DNA of 64,000 bases from Trichostrongylus colubriformis. Its lineage: Eukaryota > Nematoda > Chromadorea > Rhabditida > Trichostrongylidae. The notes under the pieces are model-generated. The model worked only from the letters and a program-made list of their open reading frames with translations. It did not search any database and was not told where the DNA came from. A program made the position numbers and the translations under genes. The DNA lies in contig OZ022258.1 of NCBI GenBank assembly GCA_963978905.1, positions 36,703,282 through 36,767,281 on the forward strand. The letters run 5' to 3'. Positions 1-11,000 of the stretch are shown piece after piece; within the stretch, counting starts at the first letter, position 1, and each line of letters starts with the position of its first letter.

Positions 1-2881
1 GAAATTTAACAAGTAGGACATCTAGCATGATCGAGGGCGAGCTTCCCTGCCCTCTGCATATATGGCCGCTGTCCGAAAGGAATGAAGCAGAGGACGAAGG
101 CAGCTGTCCGTGAGCGTCGTCCCGCCCCACCTCGATGGGCCCGTAACTCGGCCATCCCCGTAATTCGGCCATCGAAAAACGAGCAGAACGAAACACAAAC
201 AAACGAGATAAAGGCCGAAAACATTTTTTAACTCTAGTTTCTTCTCAGATTATCTCTTCAAAACTCGTCATTTCTTTCATTGAGGACATGTGTGTTCACT
301 TCTGATTTCTCTCGTTACCTCCAATATTTCAGTCTTTTTTATGAACGAGATGTTGTCCATTGGATTTGAGCTGGTGATTTCTGGGCTAATCTGCTTGTGG
401 TTTTTTGGCTAAACCATCTTTTGTGACCATCACCACTCCTTGATTGCTTCCCCGTCACTCATTATATTTTCCTGTCTCTCCCAAGGAATTAGTGTTGATG
501 GCTTTCTCCAAGGAACCCAGTGGGGTGCTTAGATGTGGAGCACATTGCTATGCCCACGGTCTCCCAAAAACTGCAGATTGTTGTGTATGTTGTAATTGTT
601 GCTACCCTACTACTGTACAACTCGAATGATTCGTTTGGTTCCAGTACATTATTAAATAGAACTTGCATGAAAATGTACCGTAGAAAAGTTACGAAATTTG
701 TTGGATATCTAATTCCTAGAATTTTTAATTTTTTTTCAGCTCCTTAGTGAATACGCTTTCTAGTTTAGAATGGGATTCATCCCGTCTATGGCTTTAACAC
801 TCGATCATTCCATATGGATGCACAGCGATCGTTTTCGCATCGACGAGTGGATGCTGTATGAGAATCACTCCACAATAGCTTGTACGTGCTTTTGCTAAAT
901 TTCTACGTATTTATGTGTTTCGTCTGTTCTTATGAGTGAAGGGATTGAAACAGTTCAGCGAATTAAATAAGGTTTTTTTAACAAACTGCCGTCATTAAGA
1001 TGAATTATCATGTCAGTCAGATTACTGGTACTATACTGTTATATTACACCCTTCCCTATTTCTGTATTGCTGTGTCCAGAAAGAAAGCAACACACTGACT
1101 GCGGAGAGGTGTCTCAGGCTAGGGCCGTATACTGTGTCCTTCGGATCGGGATTACCTCTAAGCAGGGCTGATCAATGATCCAGGAACCTTAGGGGGTAGT
1201 ATGTTGGGTTGGTAAGTGGAGGTCGTATCTCCAAATATAGCTTCTTTTCCGAAGTTATCGGGAAAGTTCTGTATGAGCGGGGAGGTGTGCGTGCCGTGGA
1301 GCGTACCATGGCCCACTAATCGTGCGATGATTTGTGTTGCACGGTCTATTAGAAGTTACCGAATGTTGAATAATGTAAATGCTGTTTGTGCTAAAATCAC
1401 GTGTTCAGGCGGTGGTCGTACTCTGATAGAAGGGAAATTGTGGACTCGCGACGGTCGTTTAGTTTTTTCGACAGCACAGGAGGCGCTGATTCGTGCTCCG
1501 AAAAAAGACCAGAGCCTGTCTCAGAATGGAAATTCTCTTTGATTTATTGATTTCTATACTATTTCTATTGATCTCTTACTACTCAACTCTAGCTCATTCT
1601 AGTCGATATTCATAATATCTTCAGCAATATGCTTTATACAGCATCTGTTCGCATAATATTTACATTCCAAAGGTATAAAAGTCATGTCTGAAATTCAGAG
1701 GAATAGGTAAGTAGGGGCATCAAGCTTTAGGATTAATAATAATATTATAATAATAGTACTAGTAGTAATAACTATAACAACAACAGCAATTATAATTATT
1801 TTTTGTTTCGACGAATTTATGGCACCGATACTTGTAGAAATAGGATCACTATAAGTGTTCAAAATCGGAATTGGTCCATTGAGATGTTAGTGATAGATTT
1901 CAGGGCTGGTACTTCTAGCTTAAGAGCAACATACAGTTCATTTGTACCGAATAGTTGTTCTTATACGTGCCCAGAGCGCGGTTCGTTGCAGAGGGGTGTT
2001 GGCTAGAACACTATGACTGGCTCACTGTGCCTGCTGAATTGCTGCATTGCTGCGAGCAAAAATTTCTCGATGCTTCCAATAAGAATTGGCCGCCCGGCTG
2101 GCGGCCACCGCATGTCAGCTGATCTGACCCATTTCGTGTGCCTTGTCTATTTCAGTTGACGAATCTATACAGTTGCATGTGCCAATGTATGCAACAGTGA
2201 TAGATTTTTCTTTTCCAAGTAGGGCCATTTCATGGCAAAAACTGGTTGTTCTGAGCCAAACATCCTTATGCGCCGAAGAAGACTTGACGTTATATGGACA
2301 TTGTGTGTGAAATGTTGTTGTTATTGTAGTGATATTTTTTCAATGGATAAAGTTTTGTCGTGGAAATATTTACAAACGCCATGGTCACTTCTGTACAAGA
2401 AATAATGAAAAGTGCAAACATGAAGAAATGATCCACGCCAGGCTGAAACTATTTTTCAGAGATTCCAAATGCTTCGATCAGTCTTCCAAAACAATGCAAG
2501 GTGCCGAAAATTTTGGGTGTGTTGCAAGTGTTCCGATTCTAGAGGTCGGTACCGAACTGGGTCACCGCCATTCGCGAATTGTCCGAATGGTGGCGTGTCC
2601 TGCCGTCTGGGCTCTCCCAGATTTGCCTAAGCCTTTTTAGGGGAGAAGCTTTGGCGCGTGTTTTACCTGTCTTTACCTGATTGCAATCCGCCGCGCAGCC
2701 TGACCTGACCTCACCAGTCGGAACACTTGCACTCCACCCGAAAATTTTCGACGTTCACTAGCGTGAAGTCGGGGAATGTTCCATCTCGGGATTAGTTTTC
2801 TGGCACAATTTGTAGTGCAGCTCCAGCACGTCTTCCCATAGTTGGTTTCTCGCATGATTCAGGCCTATATCAACAGGGCTA
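1..2881. other. Gene-free stretch
   Basis: I recognise no gene here. Open frames are short and lack protein-like composition on either strand. It holds a low-complexity run of AAT/ATA/AAC triplets at about 1735-1802 and a small GC-rich hairpin near 2088-2110. It could contain single exons I cannot identify. Confidence 0.5.
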
Positions 2882-2884
2882 TTA

Positions 2885-2958
2885 GGCCGCTCTCATACTT
2901 TGCGCACCGACGCCGTCACGCGCGTGACGGCGTCGGTGCGCAAAGTATGAAAGCGGCC
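2885..2958. repeat. 74-bp palindromic mini-MITE, PIF/Harbinger-like
   Basis: The 74 bases form an almost perfect palindrome centred at 2921/2922, starting GGCCGCTCTCATACTTTGCG and ending with its complement. It is flanked on both sides by TTA (2882-2884 and 2959-2961). Three-base TTA/TAA duplications are the mark of PIF/Harbinger insertions. The same termini occur in the 455-bp element at 39568-40022, so this looks like a copy reduced to its terminal repeats. Superfamily assignment is inference from duplication length and sequence. Confidence 0.75.
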
Positions 2959-3428
2959 TTATGGTCTCACTTCTTCAAAAGTGTCTGAAACAGCGAGTGG
3001 CAAACCTATGGGTCAACGGGTGCTGGGATCTTCAGGCGAGCCAGTTAGGTTTGGGCCTCCAGCGTCGCCTAAATGAAATGTAGTGTCGGAAGCGGTTTCG
3101 GTACAATTCGCATGATGCTTAGACCAAATTCGACCGAGACTAATAGGTGCTGGTGTTGTTCAGCGTCCGAAACGCGCGTTAGCAACCTAGTGAAACCCTC
3201 CTACCATATTGTGCAAGATCGCAGTCGCAGTCGATACTTTGTAAGGGACAAGAAGAAACCAGAGACCATAATTACAAATATGATCTACCGAGAATTCCTG
3301 CTCCAGTTTGGGAGGCAGAATATAACTGAATGAATGCAAGGAGCAAAGAAAATAAGTTAATTAGTAGTCAAGTGCATTGATTCTGGTGCATCCCCAAAAG
3401 GGTTGCAAATGAAATGAGGTCGAGGAAG

Positions 3429-4221
3429 CACGATAGTGTACGCTATGTCAGGATTTCGCAAGACGATGAGCGGCGTGCCACGCAGTGTGTGCGAGCTATG
3501 CGCATCGCGGTAGTCGGGTTTAAGAACGATTACACGGTAATCTAAGGGCGCATACGCAGTTGACTTGTAAACGCTCCAGGACCCAACGACATGGCGCCTT
3601 TAAAGGCATCATTAGGGGAAAGTCGGACGAAAAGTAAAAGAAGTAGTGCATATGAAAGTCGAGATGCCTAGTAACAGGACAGTGGAGAAAAAACGGATGG
3701 AAATGGCCAAAAACCCGCGAAATAGGACCCCCTTCCCACCGTTGATTCTCGACGCGGACGACCTGTCTGTCAAGAGGGAAGTAGTCTGATTTTGTTTCCC
3801 ATCGGCATGTTGCCAAGTAAACACAAGGGAATGTTTGGAAATACGACAGCATCTATTCTCCAGAGTGAGCTTCAAGCTAAAACTGCGAATGCGCGCAGCA
3901 AAACCTTCAATCCTGCCGTATCTTCTTGACCGCTCTCACCCCAGTCAATCGGGAATTACGTCATCGGGAGGCGGGGTCAACCTGTCAAGAGGCGGAGCAT
4001 AAGTGCGTTTGCGGGGTTTTGCGGCTATTCTACAGCTCAGAGGGGCGCTTTTTCACCGGGATTTCGCCACAGATAGCGTTCCTAGGCCCAGGACTACCAT
4101 GTGAGTTACTTCTTGTAGGGATTTCTCCGTTACCGCATTACCCCTAATGATGTCTTTAATTCGTCCGCATTGCTTCGCTTGCGACATGCCGCGGTGCGAA
4201 TCTTGACATAAGGGTACACAC
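3429..4221 (-). repeat. hAT-like MITE copy split by another MITE
   Basis: Bases 3429-3599 and 4160-4221 match, in reverse complement, the two parts of the element at 18266-18498. Shared landmarks include GCGCATAGCTCGCACACAC and TTGCGACATGC/GCATGTCGCAA. A different MITE (3600-4159) sits inside it. The target duplication of this copy is not clear. Divergence from the 18-kb copy suggests an old insertion. Confidence 0.65.
3600..4159 (+). repeat. MITE family A, copy 1 (560 bp)
   Basis: The element starts TTAAAGGCATCATTAGGGG and ends with the near-exact complement CCCCTAATGATGTCTTTAA. Related copies are at 5443-5898 (left end lost), 14249-14790 and 44363-44908 (opposite orientation). All share internal blocks such as AACCCG(A/C)GAAATAGGACC and a GC-rich right half near GCGCTTTTTCACCGGGATTT. 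It has no coding capacity. Ends read TTAA, which could be a piggyBac-type duplication, but other copies vary there, so I leave the superfamily open. Confidence 0.7.
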
Positions 4222-5092
4222 CCAGGCACTGCCAGCGGTATGCTATGGGGCTGTGCGCTATTGCGAATAGCGTGAATAAGGCCGTATTTATACTAAGCGG
4301 AATGCGTGATTCACGGATCCCGTGCGCAGGCTGCAGTGCGACTTCGTCGCGTCTTTTCTTATTTGTTTACTTAGCATGCTGTGCTGACAGATTCGAGGAT
4401 ATCGTGACTACAAGGAGCAAAGCTGTATGTAAGGTTTAATCATCGAGTGAACATGACGAATATCGAGAGTACAAGGCAACATTTATGCTCCGTGGTAACG
4501 AGCGGAGCGTGGCAGGGTTCTCTGCGTCTCCACCTGCGACGTTCTGCACCGCAGCCTATGGCAGCGGCCACACCCTCCACGGATATCACCGTTGAGTATG
4601 AAAGGCCTTAATTTCGATGATTGCTCTGCGGCTCGTGTGCGACACTACGTTCGTGCATTTAACAAGGTACACGGTTGCGATGTATGAGTGAATTCTAGTC
4701 GCTTTCGCAAAAAAAAAATTGCTGACCGTGGGTGCTGCTTGAAGTGCGCATCTGGGTAAATCTATGGTCGTATTCACGTTATTCTTTAGTCAAATAATAA
4801 TTATAGGAATGGATCTATGTCTAAACGTCTTCCGAGATGGGGTTCATTTCATCAAAAAAGACACAGTTTGTCAAGAAAGAAAATCAGGTAATAGAAAGAG
4901 CGCAAGTAGAAAGAGTGCTTAGAAAAAATGCATGCTAAGAGCAGTCGTACGACAGCTCGAAGAAGTTGCTCAATCATCTTCAGCTACGTTGAAGACGCTC
5001 GAAATGCGCTGCCAGACGTTTTTGGGGTGCTGAGAGACAGGAAGAGTCGAGGAACAAGAGGAGGTGTCAATGATAGCTGCAATCTCATTTTT
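4222..5092. other. Gene-free stretch downstream of the annexin gene
   Basis: No protein-like reading frame is seen. Because the annexin gene ends at 5093 on the minus strand, its 3' UTR and polyadenylation site should lie at the right-hand end of this interval. I see no unambiguous AATAAA on the minus strand close to the stop. Confidence 0.4.
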
Positions 5093-8000
5093 CTACATTA
5101 TATGGTTGTTATTGTTATTAGAGGCAGACAATAATGCAATGAGCAAACGCATGTAGTCGCCACTGCAGGTCTGTTGAATGTCGTACTCGAGTGCCCGTTG
5201 ATACTTGCGCTTGTACTCTTCACAAATGTCGTACAGATCGATCTGAAACAAAGCATACTTATCGTGAAACATTCTTGTTTTTTTTTTCACAAATATTGTT
5301 TTCAGAGAGCTGGAGTAGCAAAGTGGCTAACCGTCGTTCACCCCTTTCTCACAGCATCGTTTCATAAAGGTTCGTAACTTGGAGAAATTTGGCCATTCCA
5401 GTAAGTTCCTACCCACGTTCTTCGCATGAGACTTCGTTCCGGCATCCAAAAACCCGAGAAATAGGACCTCCTTTCCACTGTTGATTCTCGACGAGGACGC
5501 CCTGTCCGTCAAGAGGCGGGTAGTCTGATCCAGTTTTCCATTGGCATGTTTCCAAGTAAACACAAGGGAATGTTTAAATACAACAGCATCTACTTTTTAG
5601 AGTGAGCTTCACGTCAAAACTGCGAAAGCCCGTCGCAAAACCTTCGATACTGCCGCATCTCCTTGGCCGCTCCCACCCCAGTCAATCGGGAATTACGTCA
5701 TCCGGAGGCGGGACCGCTTATAAAGAGGAGGGACAGGTGGGCGGTTGGAGCGTTTTGCGGCATTTCTACAGCTCGGAGAGGCGCTTTTTCACCGGGATTT
5801 CGCCACAGGTAGCCTTTCAGCTCCAGGGCTACCATGTGAGTGACTTCTTGTAGGGATTTCTCCTTTACCACATTACCCCTAATGCTTGCTGTCTTTAAGT
5901 AATACTCTCTCATCTCTCATCTACACTGGGTCTGCGCAATTCTCATATCAATATAAGTCGAATGCATACAGCACTGCAACCTTGGATCACAACGCGTTTT
6001 ATCTGACATGTGATTCCGTAATTGATTTTGCTTAGTGCTAAATTTGTGCGGCAGGTAGCTTTCTTAGCGTCAGAAAAACGTTCGTAGACCTCGCAAAGAG
6101 CGGAGGTGGTGCGGTGGCAGCTGGCACGCTCTACAGCTCTCAATCAAGTCCTGCACCAGGCCAACCAAGCTTTCCATACCTTTGGGGTGGGGAATTGGTA
6201 CACGACTCATCGGATAAAGGTACTGGCCTGTACATGGGCTGACCCCCCACCTCCTTGTATCGGCCAAATCGCATTCACCTGCCGCCACAATTAATAATGA
6301 AATGAATGCATGGCGCATTACAACGCAACAATCTTTGCCCTTCAAGACTTTTTTCGTTATATGATTTTACTGTGTTCATGGCAGATTCGGTCACCTTGGC
6401 GAGAACCCCTCGAGCGCTACCAGCACTACTCAGGGAATTCTCTAACCACAAAGAGAAGGGTTTACCCCCGTCCAACAGATGAAAGCCATTCTTTGAAGTC
6501 AAGTCGAGGTTAAGCTGGCACAGTGGAGAAGGAACCGTCTCAGTTGTGTGGTCACGAAAAGGATATATGTAGAAAGCAAAAATAGCTTCAAGTATACTTT
6601 CTTTTGATATTGAGGCCTCACCCTTCCCTTCCGACTTCCCTGATTGCATTACCACACAGGAAATGAAGGTTGCTTCTTTTTTCTTTCGGTTTAATGGCTA
6701 CCCAAGCAAGCTGTCTCAAAGGAATCGTGTACGGAGAAATGAGTTCCTCTTTAACCCTAATATTGTTGTATTTATGCTTACGCACGCAAGTTTTTCGCGA
6801 AGAAGTGAGGATCCGGCTAAGATACGGCTCCTCGAAGCGGTGACCCAGGTGGCGGGGTTTCAGAGTAAATGATCGTCCCGTCGTGCGCTGCTGCCAGGGA
6901 CCAAGAGTGGGGCTATTCATATGACTTTTGTTTCCACAATGGGTCCCCGACCGCTGCGGATGACGGGGCGTGCACTTCTTCCGAGGCTCTGCTTTGTATG
7001 CTGTTTTCACTAGGCAAATGCAACATAAATACGGGTAACAGAAAAACTCATTCTGCGTTTCAGAAGGTAGAAGGTACTAGTGCGCAACTCCAGTGCTCTT
7101 CTTTGATAAAGTACAAGAAGCTTTTTCCATGGACGTGTACTTGGACCATCGGACTTCCTGGATCGTTTGAGCGAACCCCCTACTGTCCGTTGGTTGGTTA
7201 GTACAGTCTCTTCCCTTCACACGCAGGGGTTCGCCGAAAACTCAAGAGGAACATAGCATACATATCTTGGGTCGTTGCTTAGGACTCTTGTAAAGAAATT
7301 AGTATGGAGCATCGGTAGTAAATGCAATGAAGTTAACAGTCGGTCCTTAGTCGTCAAAAAAGAATCTTTTTGAACAATTGTGCCAGTGCTGCTCTTTCAT
7401 TTGAGAGACCGTACCGTCCTGCCTAGGACCGCCCTTCAGAAAAAGTAGTGTTCCGAAAAATAAAACTCGAAGAGTTACTCACAAAACCTCATAAAATCAA
7501 TGCGAACGGCGATTAATGAGCTGATTAGCTAGCGAGCAATGAGCTGATTAGCAAATCAGAACGCTCAGGGTTAGTCACACCCTATCTGACAAGCAGCAGT
7601 GATTTTTACAGCAAAGAAGTAAATTGGCTAGGAGCATAAGGGCTAACATAATACCCACATAATCATTAGAGAGTGACCGATAATGTGGAACACCCTTTGT
7701 CTTGACTATAGTTTCAAGCTGAGACTCATGATTCCTACATAAAAGCCCCTCAAAGTCGAGTGAGCCAAGCCTTGGCGAGCAGATAAGGAATCGCCTCAAA
7801 GCCACTATTCTAACAAACTCCCGTTTCTTCACGTGCCAATTTTCTGAGCTTTCAATTCGATTTATTCCTACTATGCCTGCAGTAATCTAAAATGTTCGAG
7901 GAGATCTACTTCAGTGTTATTGATTGATGGCGTATCTTGCCCAATCCAAAGTAATTAGTGTTGAACTCCTCACCTCGCTACGGCTAACTGTAATGCGGAT

Positions 8001-11000
8001 TATTGCCTGATGATCAGGCCTTTCCTGAGTTAAAGCCGTTCTCAACTGCTCGGCGAAGTAAAGTTGCATATTTCTCGACACTCGGACTGGAACACAAAAT
8101 AACAAGTGGTATGATAGAGTGGATCAACGGGAGGTATGAGTATCTAAACGTACTGATGGTGAGGAATATTTGACGTATTTCTGAGTGGATCATTTTGTTT
8201 TTCCGTACCATCGTCTCAACGTCCCTTTCGCCACTTCGCAGTTCGTCTACCTATAAGTGACTTTACAGGATGAAGAACAACGTATTCCTTTTGTGAGGAG
8301 ACATGGGCTTTCTACCCTCGGTGATATCTACTGCAGTGTGGGTGATAACTGACGCGACCGACATTTTTCGCTCCTAATTACGGTTTCTTCGCAGGTTGAA
8401 GGAATCCTCTATGAAAAAATGAGTTTTTCTGTTACCAATATATTTATGTTGTATTTGTTCAATGTGGGCCGCATGCAAAGTCTCACGAGAAATAATGTGT
8501 ATTCGGCTAAGATGCAATTCCACAGTCTCGGCCCACTGGGCGGGGCCTCCGAGCAAGTGCCCACCCCTCGTCCGCCACGGTCGGAGATGCATTGTAGGAA
8601 TAGAAAGTTACGCGAGCAGTCCGACTCACCGTTCCCAATCAGGAGGACGACGGGGCTTAAGCTGTATCTTAGCCGGACACTTTTTCGCGTAAAACTTTTC
8701 ATGCGGCCCTTACAAAAGAAATACTACATAAATATATGAGTAACAAAGGCACTCATTTTATCCGTGGACGACTCCTTTAGGTGCGAAGCAACCTCAGTGA
8801 GAGCGAGAGCTGGAAGGTCGTTATGTTGCCACATAGATCCACAAATCGAGTGGAAAATAATCAAGGCAAACGACACAACTAAAACAATTTTTCGAAAAAA
8901 GTGCTCAGGAAAGTGCTTCTCTCAAAGATCAACCCGAAATGGGTGGGGAATCGGTGATGCCAATTACCTCTAGAGCTATTTAGCAGATTCAAAGTTGAAG
9001 AGTGGCAGTAGTAAAGTGGGCTCCCCGAAGCAAATTCCACCTTTAGGTCTTACCTGATCAAAAACAGCTGCCAGATGTTTCCACGAGGTTCCTACGAAAA
9101 TTTGCTCGAATAAGGTCATGTTTTTTGCAATTTCATCTATCGAATTCTGTAACAAAGCGGTTTACTCACTCTGCAGAAGCCTTCAGTGGGCATGTTCTCT
9201 CACTGCTTCGAGGCGAGTAGACCATAGCTTGTGGGTGATGGACAGCCGTTGGAGGCTTCAGGCCACACCACATATTGGTGTGTGGGGTCGAATGGTCGAA
9301 TTTTTGCGCGACCGCCCGCGGCGAACGGCGCGGCGAGTGCGAGTCGTTTGTAATTTCGCTAAAACGCAACGGGCTGGTATCGTAAGAGGCCTCCAAAGAC
9401 TGCACTAATTCTCAGCGCAAGCGGCTATTTGCTTTTGTTATTATGCTTTCTGTGAGAGCTGAAATGTCAAAGTTAATTTGAATGTTATTGTTCTCTCTCA
9501 TTCTGCAGTGAGTGATCCATAGAAATTCTGCAGGAGCATTAACAACTGACTAAGCCTATCAGGATAACACATCAGTCAACAGCACATCAAGTACAACAGA
9601 AGCAGTGATAGCCAGGCCTTTATCAGCTTTAAAGGACGATGGAGAGATCATATTGCAGTTTCGGGAATTCTTAATTAACAACATGTTGCTGCAAATAGGT
9701 GCAATCTTCAAAGATCCCTTACGGTACCAGCCCCTTGTGCCTTGAGCGGAATCCCAAACGACTCGCACTGACAGCGCCGCATGTGCAACGCTGCGAATCG
9801 AACATTCGACCAATCGACCTCCACCCCATATTGGTAACACGTCAATCGTGTGGTCAACGTCCCAAACACTGAGCAGGGGGCCTATTCGTCTCTAGGCGAG
9901 TGTTGATATTTATTAAATTGAAACATACCTTCATCAGCAGCTGTGCGTGAGTGCTCACCAGTTCTTGATCTAATTTGCGACCATCTTCTGGTCTCGATTT
10001 GCACAAAAGCATAGTCAACATACGACCAACAACACCTTCCACCTATAACACCATGAGGTTTCGCTTTCAAAAGGAATCTTGGAAGCTCCATTCAGGGCAG
10101 GGTTTCCTGTACGAGAAACCATAGAAGCCATCAAAAGTTAACCGATGGGAGAGAGGGTCAGGTCATTGTTACCCACAGGTCAACCACATTGGGTTTAGTT
10201 GCTTTTCATCTGAGACTGGTTTACATAATGTGCACTGCCATTCGTGCATATGCATCCAACCTAAAATTTTGAGTCCACAATCCTCCCTTTATCTCAAATT
10301 GTAGCGAAAATAGCTTTCTTTTTCCCAGTCCTTCGTGCCCACTGCAAGTAGCTTAACAGAGGCTTTCCTGCCCAGACTCGAGCTGACTCATCTGTGTACG
10401 TTTACGAGATGCCATTATTTTTCTACAAAATTGTTTCCATTGCTCATTTGCGAGGTTATTTGAATGTTTCAGTACTGATCGTGGAAATCCCAAAGTTGAT
10501 GTAGGAACGATATGAAACTACGTACCTTCACCACAATATCCTTGTCTATCGTTTTCTTATAATCTGCGAGGTAGGTATCCCGTATCACACGCAACTGCTG
10601 GAAAGGAAACAATAAGCCGATGGTGGGACAAGAGAAAAGAGTCCACTTACTCGTGCCGTTCTGGTGCATGCAATCTCGATTGCCACTGAGCGATTGGCAT
10701 AACGATTCTAAACAGCAACGAATTCGAAGCAATTCAGAAAGACCGAAAAATCCGGCACTCACAGAAAGCGATCGATGCAAATTCATGGTATCATACTGAT
10801 GTGCAGGCTTGAAGAGTGCCTGAGCCATTTCAAGGAAATAGCCGCCAGTTTCGTCCTCGAGGTCATCAGTCAGCTTCTGGAATAATTTGTACTAGCTCAA
10901 ATTTTTTTTCACATCAAAAGAAAGATCTCCTGTCAACATGATTCGAAAAAGATCACTTTTCACTAACGTAATTGCTTTGTTATGTCATGCAACTCACCCT

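Noticed and set aside
5310..5385. tRNA-like text (AGCAAAGTGGCTAACC ... GGTTCGTAACT)
   Set aside because: The A-box-like and B-box-like words are present, but no acceptor or anticodon stem pairs, so it is not a tRNA gene. It could be a tRNA-derived SINE scrap.
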